Assembly (NCBI RefSeq): GCF_964340395.1
Contig: NC_135560.1
Coordinates: 4,667,998-4,731,997 of the forward strand
Length of the DNA: 64,000 nt
Direction: 5' to 3'
Source of the DNA: Glandiceps talaboti
Taxonomy: Eukaryota; Hemichordata; Enteropneusta; Spengelidae
Shown here: positions 59,232 to 64,000 of the stretch, piece by piece
Layout of the letters: every line of letters starts with the position of its first letter
Position numbering within the stretch: the stretch's first letter is position 1
Translations under genes and position numbers: made by a program
The notes under the pieces: generated by a model
Databases searched by the model: none
Seen by the model: the letters and a program-made list of their open reading frames with translations, nothing else
What the model was told of the DNA's origin: nothing

Positions 59232-59660
59232 TCAAGTGACTTTAGACTCCTTTAGAGTATTGCTTTGAGATTAGCCGATAATAAAATTTCAAGTGACTTT
59301 TAGAGTATTGCTTTGAGATTAGCCGATAATAAAATTTCAAGTGATTTTAGAGTATTGCTTTGAGATTAGTCGATAATATTATTTTAAGTGACTTTAGAGT
59401 ATTGCTTTGAGATTAGCCGATAATAAAATTTCAAGTGATTTTAGAGTATTGCTTTGAGATTAGTCGATAATATTATTTTAAGTGACTTTACAGTATTGCT
59501 TTGAGATTAACCGATAATTTGATTTCAAGTGACTTCAGAGTGTTGCTTTGAGATTAGCCGATAATTTGATTTCAAGTGACTTTAGAGTGTTGCTTTGAGA
59601 TTAGCCGATAATTTGATTTCAAGTGACTTTAGAGTATTACTTTGAGATTAGCAGATGAGA
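59232..59660. repeat. 47-bp minisatellite
   Basis: About nine copies of AAGTGACTTTAGAGTATTGC, TTTGAGATTAGCCGATAAT and AAAATTTC, with starts near 59291, 59339, 59386, 59433, 59480, 59527, 59574 and 59621. Variants (ATTATTTT, TTGATTTC) occur in neighbouring groups. It directly follows the CRE array. Confidence 0.9.
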
Positions 59661-60482
59661 TTACTTCATAGTCTCGTGGTATTTTCAACTTTCATTTGAC
59701 TGTGAACGGTGTCATCTGCGCTCAAGGCTTGCAAAGAGTTGTGAGCTGTGTTAAATTCATCTGTTGAGAAAAGAGAGAACAAATTGAAAGTGTTGAAAAG
59801 CAAGGAGACTAAAGTGAAATATGATTATATAGAAGCAGCAATAATTGAAATCATAAACAAGAGATTGGCAGTATTCCGCTCCTTTCGCGCCAACACAGCC
59901 CAAGATTCGCAAACTTGAAAACTCAACTTTGAATTTGAAAAAAAAAAAAAAAAAACAATTTGTAAATACGACCGTGTTAAGATCAAATTCTGGTATGAAT
60001 AAATCTTGAACCAATTTTCATCTGTCCCCGTTTAAAAAATGAAGTCTTTGTACGTCAAAAAGTTTTAAAAAGGCACATTTTTGTTCACGCAAATCTTTGG
60101 CGGGAAGGAATAAACAAGAAAACTTGTTGACTTCAATTTTGATGGTTAAATGGATCCTAGCTAGGGACTTAACTTTGAGTTACTCAAAGTGTGGTGAATA
60201 TTCAGTCTCGCGCAAGTCAGAACACATATTTCTACTGAAGCAACGAAATGTCGGTGTGTCTTGGACGGTGTCGTAAAAGTTTACGATGATGTGAATAGCT
60301 AACATACATTGTAACTGCTAGTATCATACTAAATCTAAGCAAACGTATCGTAGTTGAAACGACACAAGATCAAACAAGGATACTCCGCTGATTTGTGGGA
60401 CAACGTTGTGAATTTATAGTAGCATGAAAAGTAGTAAGTATATTCACTCACCAACAGTTAGGTTGGTCTTCGATCGAGCAAG
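59661..60482. other. 3' flank of the secreted-protein gene
   Basis: Contains a poly-A run at 59938-59955. Part may be 3' untranslated sequence of the minus-strand gene that ends at 60483. No exon is recognised. Confidence 0.4.
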
Positions 60483-61259
60483 TTACATCTCCATTGGTAA
60501 CAAGTTCCCCTCTCCAAGCAAAGGTTCGTTAATCCCATCAATGGCCGTTGGTGGCGCTGCCTCTATGTTACTGATCAGCTCGTTGAGTATACGATCGATC
60601 TGGTTGAAAGTAGGTAAATCACCACTCCCATCATTTAGAGATTGCATACCACTGCCAATGTCATTATTATCATAGTCGTTATTTGGATCATCTGAACGTC
60701 TTTTCCTGGACTGCGTTTCTCCATCTTCTAAACTTTGTCCAATGCAATTTGGACAAAGGCCTCCACTGCCAGTTTCAATATCGTTCGCGTTGTTTGGCTC
60801 TGTAACCATCTCCGTCTCGTCGCCGTCGTCACCCGAACCCATACCGTTATTCTTAATATTGTTAATTCTTTGTCTGATGTCATCCGGGACACCTCTACTA
60901 ACATTGTCTATACCTTCAGATCTATCACGTGAACTCGGTCTGTTGTCACGTGTGTCCGATGCGGCGTCACCTTGAACTAAGAGACCAATATTCCCGGCTT
61001 CAGCTGTCTGTATGTCTCCACTACCAAGTTCGGCAATGTTCATATTCAGTTGATCGATCTGTCCGTCTAACGGCCAATCGCTGCCGATTTTGTACTCAAC
61101 TCCAGATCCTTCAACATCTATGCTAACTTTAACTTCGCGTCTTTTCCTATTTACTCCCCCGCTATTCGATGTCTGCCTGTTACCATGAATCGGTGATGGT
61201 GTTGCCAAGGAAACCAATTGAACGATAACCAAGAAACCGAAGAAACAACTTAACTTCAT
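60483..61259 (-). CDS. Secreted Ser-Gly-rich acidic proprotein, unknown
   Basis: A single 258-codon frame starts with a clear signal peptide (MKLSCFFGFLVIVQLVSLA, probable cut near Thr-20 to Pro-23). The rest is acidic, low in hydrophobics and probably disordered. It holds two basic proprotein-convertase-type sites, RKRREV at about 39-44 and SRKRRSDD at about 185-192, and at least six Ser-Gly pairs, most with acidic neighbours (EGSGVE, LGSGDI, GSGDDGDE, ETGSGG, IGSGMQ, DGSGDL). Acidic Ser-Gly sites are used for glycosaminoglycan attachment. One CPNC pair is present. I recognise no family. It could be a small proteoglycan core, a shell or matrix protein, or a peptide precursor; these are inferences. 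The first base before ATG is preceded by an acceptor-like GACAG, so an untranslated 5' exon is likely. A separate exon for the C-terminus is not needed, since a stop follows PMEM. Confidence 0.75.
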   Translation of the reverse strand: MKLSCFFGFLVIVQLVSLATPSPIHGNRQTSNSGGVNRKRREVKVSIDVEGSGVEYKIGSDWPLDGQIDQLNMNIAELGSGDIQTAEAGNIGLLVQGDAASDTRDNRPSSRDRSEGIDNVSRGVPDDIRQRINNIKNNGMGSGDDGDETEMVTEPNNANDIETGSGGLCPNCIGQSLEDGETQSRKRRSDDPNNDYDNNDIGSGMQSLNDGSGDLPTFNQIDRILNELISNIEAAPPTAIDGINEPLLGEGNLLPMEM

Positions 61260-61444
61260 CTTGAATTTTTTCTGTCAGTTTCGTCCAAAGTTGATCTAGA
61301 AATGAATATAAAAATGACAGTGTATTTAATAATTAAAAGTAGGTCAGAAGTATATATATCAAAACGTCAACATTCTCTCTTAGATGTTTGAGAAATTCCC
61401 CAGTATCCATCCACTCTTATTATTGAATAGGATACTTCAGTCAT

Positions 61445-61469
61445 GGTAACAGCAGCAGCAACAACAACT

Positions 61470-61560
<91 letters not shown>
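61445..61560. repeat. (CAG)n/(CAA)n trinucleotide tract
   Basis: CAG units pass into a run of about 20 CAA units. It lies about 200 bases before the secreted-protein start on the opposite side. No polyglutamine gene is supported: the plus frame lacks flanking coding sequence. Confidence 0.95.
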
Positions 61561-63727
61561 ACATCGCCACATTTGTTAACTTGAGTGAAACAAAATCTTC
61601 CCGATGAAAGTGTTTGACCTTAGATGACATTGTGCTACACCACGGATTTCCAAAATATCGAGAGAAGACCAGAAGGATAACGTTCTTAAAGCTCGACAGG
61701 TCCTGGTTGTTACAATTCGGTCATGGGGTGGTGGGTGTGGGGTGGGGTTTCCTCTAAAGGATGGCATGTATGATGTCTATTGTTCTATATTGCAAAGCCA
61801 GCTGCTTACAATATTCCGAAATATGTGTACGTCGCTCAACAAAACCTTTTACTTATTTTCACGTTTTTTGATCGATGGTTCCATTGCAACTTCCATAAAT
61901 AATTTTAAACTGACTATGACAGCATGTAGAAAGTAATATAGGAATAGTAAATATAAAGTAGTGAATATTTCGATTTTGATTAAGTGTGTTATTTCATAAG
62001 GTGTTTTCAAAAAGAAATTATCACCTTTACGATCATGTAATTCGTGCGTTTAGTTTTAGAGATACATCGCTGTAATGGGAGAGCTCCTGGGACCATTCGT
62101 CGGAAGGTGGTCTGCACGACTCGGTTAAGGATAGAGGGCGCTATGTTACATAAGTCGTTCTTAACTTGAATGTCAGTGGAATTAGCTGTTGAAAGTTCAA
62201 ATAAGTCCAAAGACATATTTCTGATTCTGTTCAATTATCCAAGTACGTTAATATGCAATCCTCACGTGAAGATATTGAAAATGCCGAGTATTTACTTTGT
62301 CCATAGAAACAATTCCTTACTGGTAGTTTGGTGCGCGCGTGCGTACATGCGTACATGTGTGCGTCCGTCCATGCGTACATACATAGGTGCGTGCGTGTCT
62401 GTGTGTGTCTGTGTCTGACTGTGTGTTCCCATTATTCTTTACTTCTGAAGGACAAATCCTCGCCCATTTAACGAGTGTTTTGGAACATACTTGGCAAGCT
62501 GTAGTCAACACTGTTGTGTTATCTTTGTGGACAACCAAAATTTGTTAATTTAGAAATCATTCAGGCGTCCGAAGTTCTTATTATCTGTGTCAGCAAGTGA
62601 TAACACATTGAGCGATAGGAATAATTGCAATTGTTTGGCATCTATTGCAATAATATGTTGACATCCCTACAACCCTAATTATGCCTCCTCAGACATAACA
62701 AATACGGAAAAATCAAAGTTAAAAAACAAACTAGCCAGATTTTCAATGACCAACTGTAAAGCGATGGTAGAACGTTCATTTATCGTGATCATTGAATGTT
62801 TGTTCTTTGTTAACTTTCACTCAAAGAAAATCATAAGATTAATTAATATCGCGACGCATGAAAATGGTTGGACTTGGCCATGGCTCGCAGAACAGTATTG
62901 AGGACTCGGACAAGATATTATATTACTGAGAAAAACCGGCTTACAGATAACTAAAGTACTGGTAGACATGTACACACACAAAATAATTGTAGTTCAGTGT
63001 GAAAGATTGCACACTGAATGATAGCTAGCTGTAGTGTGCATTGGTTATGTGTGGAAATAATCACCCTGTGATCATCAAGACAGTGTAATCACTTGAAGTC
63101 CATGCAACTATACACTATAGAAAATCATGGAAGTTTGTGAAAATAATCTCTGGAGAATAACTTGCTATTAGAAATAACGTCACACGGTGAGTATAATGAC
63201 ATACGTGTTGTCGTGACGTAGACACGTGTTGTCGTGACGCACGTTATCGTGACATAGAATGACTAGATAGAGTATATGTATTCCATATTTCTTGTTGAAT
63301 CCGGCTCGTCGTGATGGTATAATAGCATATATTAACATATTGCAACTAAGGTAACTGTTTTAGTCTGTGTCTATCTTAGTTAGCTGAAAGTGGGGTTTCC
63401 ACTCGTATAGAAATTTGCATTGAAATGTAGTGAGCTATGACGTAGTAAACGGTCCAAGTAAGTAGTTACCCTCAATACGAGTGCAGTGCGTTTACGATTT
63501 GTATGATTATGTATTTCTCTCTACACCCAGTCGAATTACGTGTATTTTACTTTGCTCTGTACAGCAATGGTATCTCATGTACACCCTTCAAGATGAGCTC
63601 TTAGTTGTCGTTATAGCTGAAAGCATGCCCTGGCCTGTGAGAATGTCGACATGTAGTATGGGCTCGTGTAACATATTTATCTTCGTTGAGATATGAAGAC
63701 TAAGTGTCCTGTATAAAAGTTAGTGAA
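61561..63727. other. Spacer, no gene supported
   Basis: Contains a GTGC/GTGT simple tract at about 62331-62425 and a short repeat of CGTGTTGTCGTGACG at 63208-63250. The other frames are short and have no motif. Confidence 0.4.
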
Positions 63728-63766
63728 TCACGTGGCCTTTAAAACCAGCAATGCCGTAATATGGCC

Positions 63767-63960
63767 AAAGGGAAACATTGAAACTAGCTGATACCTTATT
63801 ACAGAATAGACAGAGATAGTGTAATTTGACTCCGATTCGTCACATTGTAGACTAGTCTGGTTGACATGGACTTTTACATTAGTTCGAAATTCACCATCAA
63901 TATTGGATACACATGTAAATACTCGGAAAAGAAACGTTACAATTTCAGGGAAACACAACA
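63767..63960 (-). CDS. Possible Ig-domain exon, partial
   Basis: A minus-strand frame reads VFTCVSNIDGEFRTNVKVHV, which has the shape of the end of an immunoglobulin I-set domain (YxCxxxNxxGxxxxxxxLxV), followed by a linker with N-glycosylation sites (NQT, NYT). A donor (AATAAG|GTATCAG) lies near 63797. The 5' part would lie beyond the window end. The evidence is one short motif, so confidence is low. Confidence 0.25.
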
Positions 63961-64000
63961 CAACATACCAACTTGGCAGAAGAGAAGTATGTATTGCATG

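Noticed and set aside
60735-60975. Plus-strand frames in the secreted-protein region
   Set aside because: Antisense to the 258-codon frame, which has a signal peptide and consistent composition.
61367-61630. Poly-valine/poly-alanine protein
   Set aside because: Translation of the CAG/CAA tract on the minus strand, without flanking coding sequence.

Overview
The window is nuclear DNA of a marine-invertebrate-type animal. Its genes are split by GT-AG introns. The protein families are animal ones: an EGF-repeat protein, an SLC22 transporter, a BTB-BACK-Kelch protein and a RAG1-like zinc-finger protein. The DNA is AT-rich by eye and full of microsatellites, satellites, degenerate non-LTR retrotransposons (LINEs), tRNA-derived SINEs and small non-autonomous DNA transposons. 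Elements built like the CvA/pearl family of marine invertebrates are present. I cannot name the species; a mollusc, a brachiopod or an invertebrate deuterostome would all fit.

Layout. 1-5.1 kb: two nearly identical 2.2-kb tandem units plus a diverged third, each full unit carrying two EGF exons of a minus-strand gene. A membrane-segment exon at 8.1 kb may be the 5' end of that gene. 5.3-16.5 kb: SINE, LINE fragments, an inverted pair of AGGTCA-rich repeats and a small transposon. 16.9-23.5 kb: a complete ten-exon SLC22 transporter gene (+, 560 aa), followed at 24.8 kb by a dead copy of its first exon. 26.5-28.1 kb: a two-exon minus-strand gene (271 aa) with a zinc-binding region like the N-terminal part of RAG1. 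29.3-34.2 kb: minisatellites. 35.3-39.4 kb: a CvA-like repeat and a set of short minus-strand exon-like pieces. 40.2-43.7 kb: a 132-bp satellite open on both strands. 44.7-45.6 kb: a second CvA-like repeat. 46.8-53.3 kb: more tandem repeats and mobile-element debris. 53.8-57.6 kb: a complete four-exon KLHL gene (+, 603 aa), most like KLHL26. 59.1-59.7 kb: two tandem arrays, one made of CRE (TGACGTCA) sites. 60.5-61.3 kb: a minus-strand gene for a secreted Ser-Gly-rich proprotein. The right edge may hold one exon of an Ig-domain gene.

The genes do not form a pathway; they are unrelated neighbours. The most distinctive signals are the exon-pair duplication with a dated transposon insertion, the RAG1-like zinc-finger gene, the both-strand-open 132-bp satellite between two identically built CvA-like elements, the CRE array and the novel secreted proprotein. 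Exon joins were made by hand from splice sites and reading phase. Similarity to known families is from memory of their motifs, not from a search.
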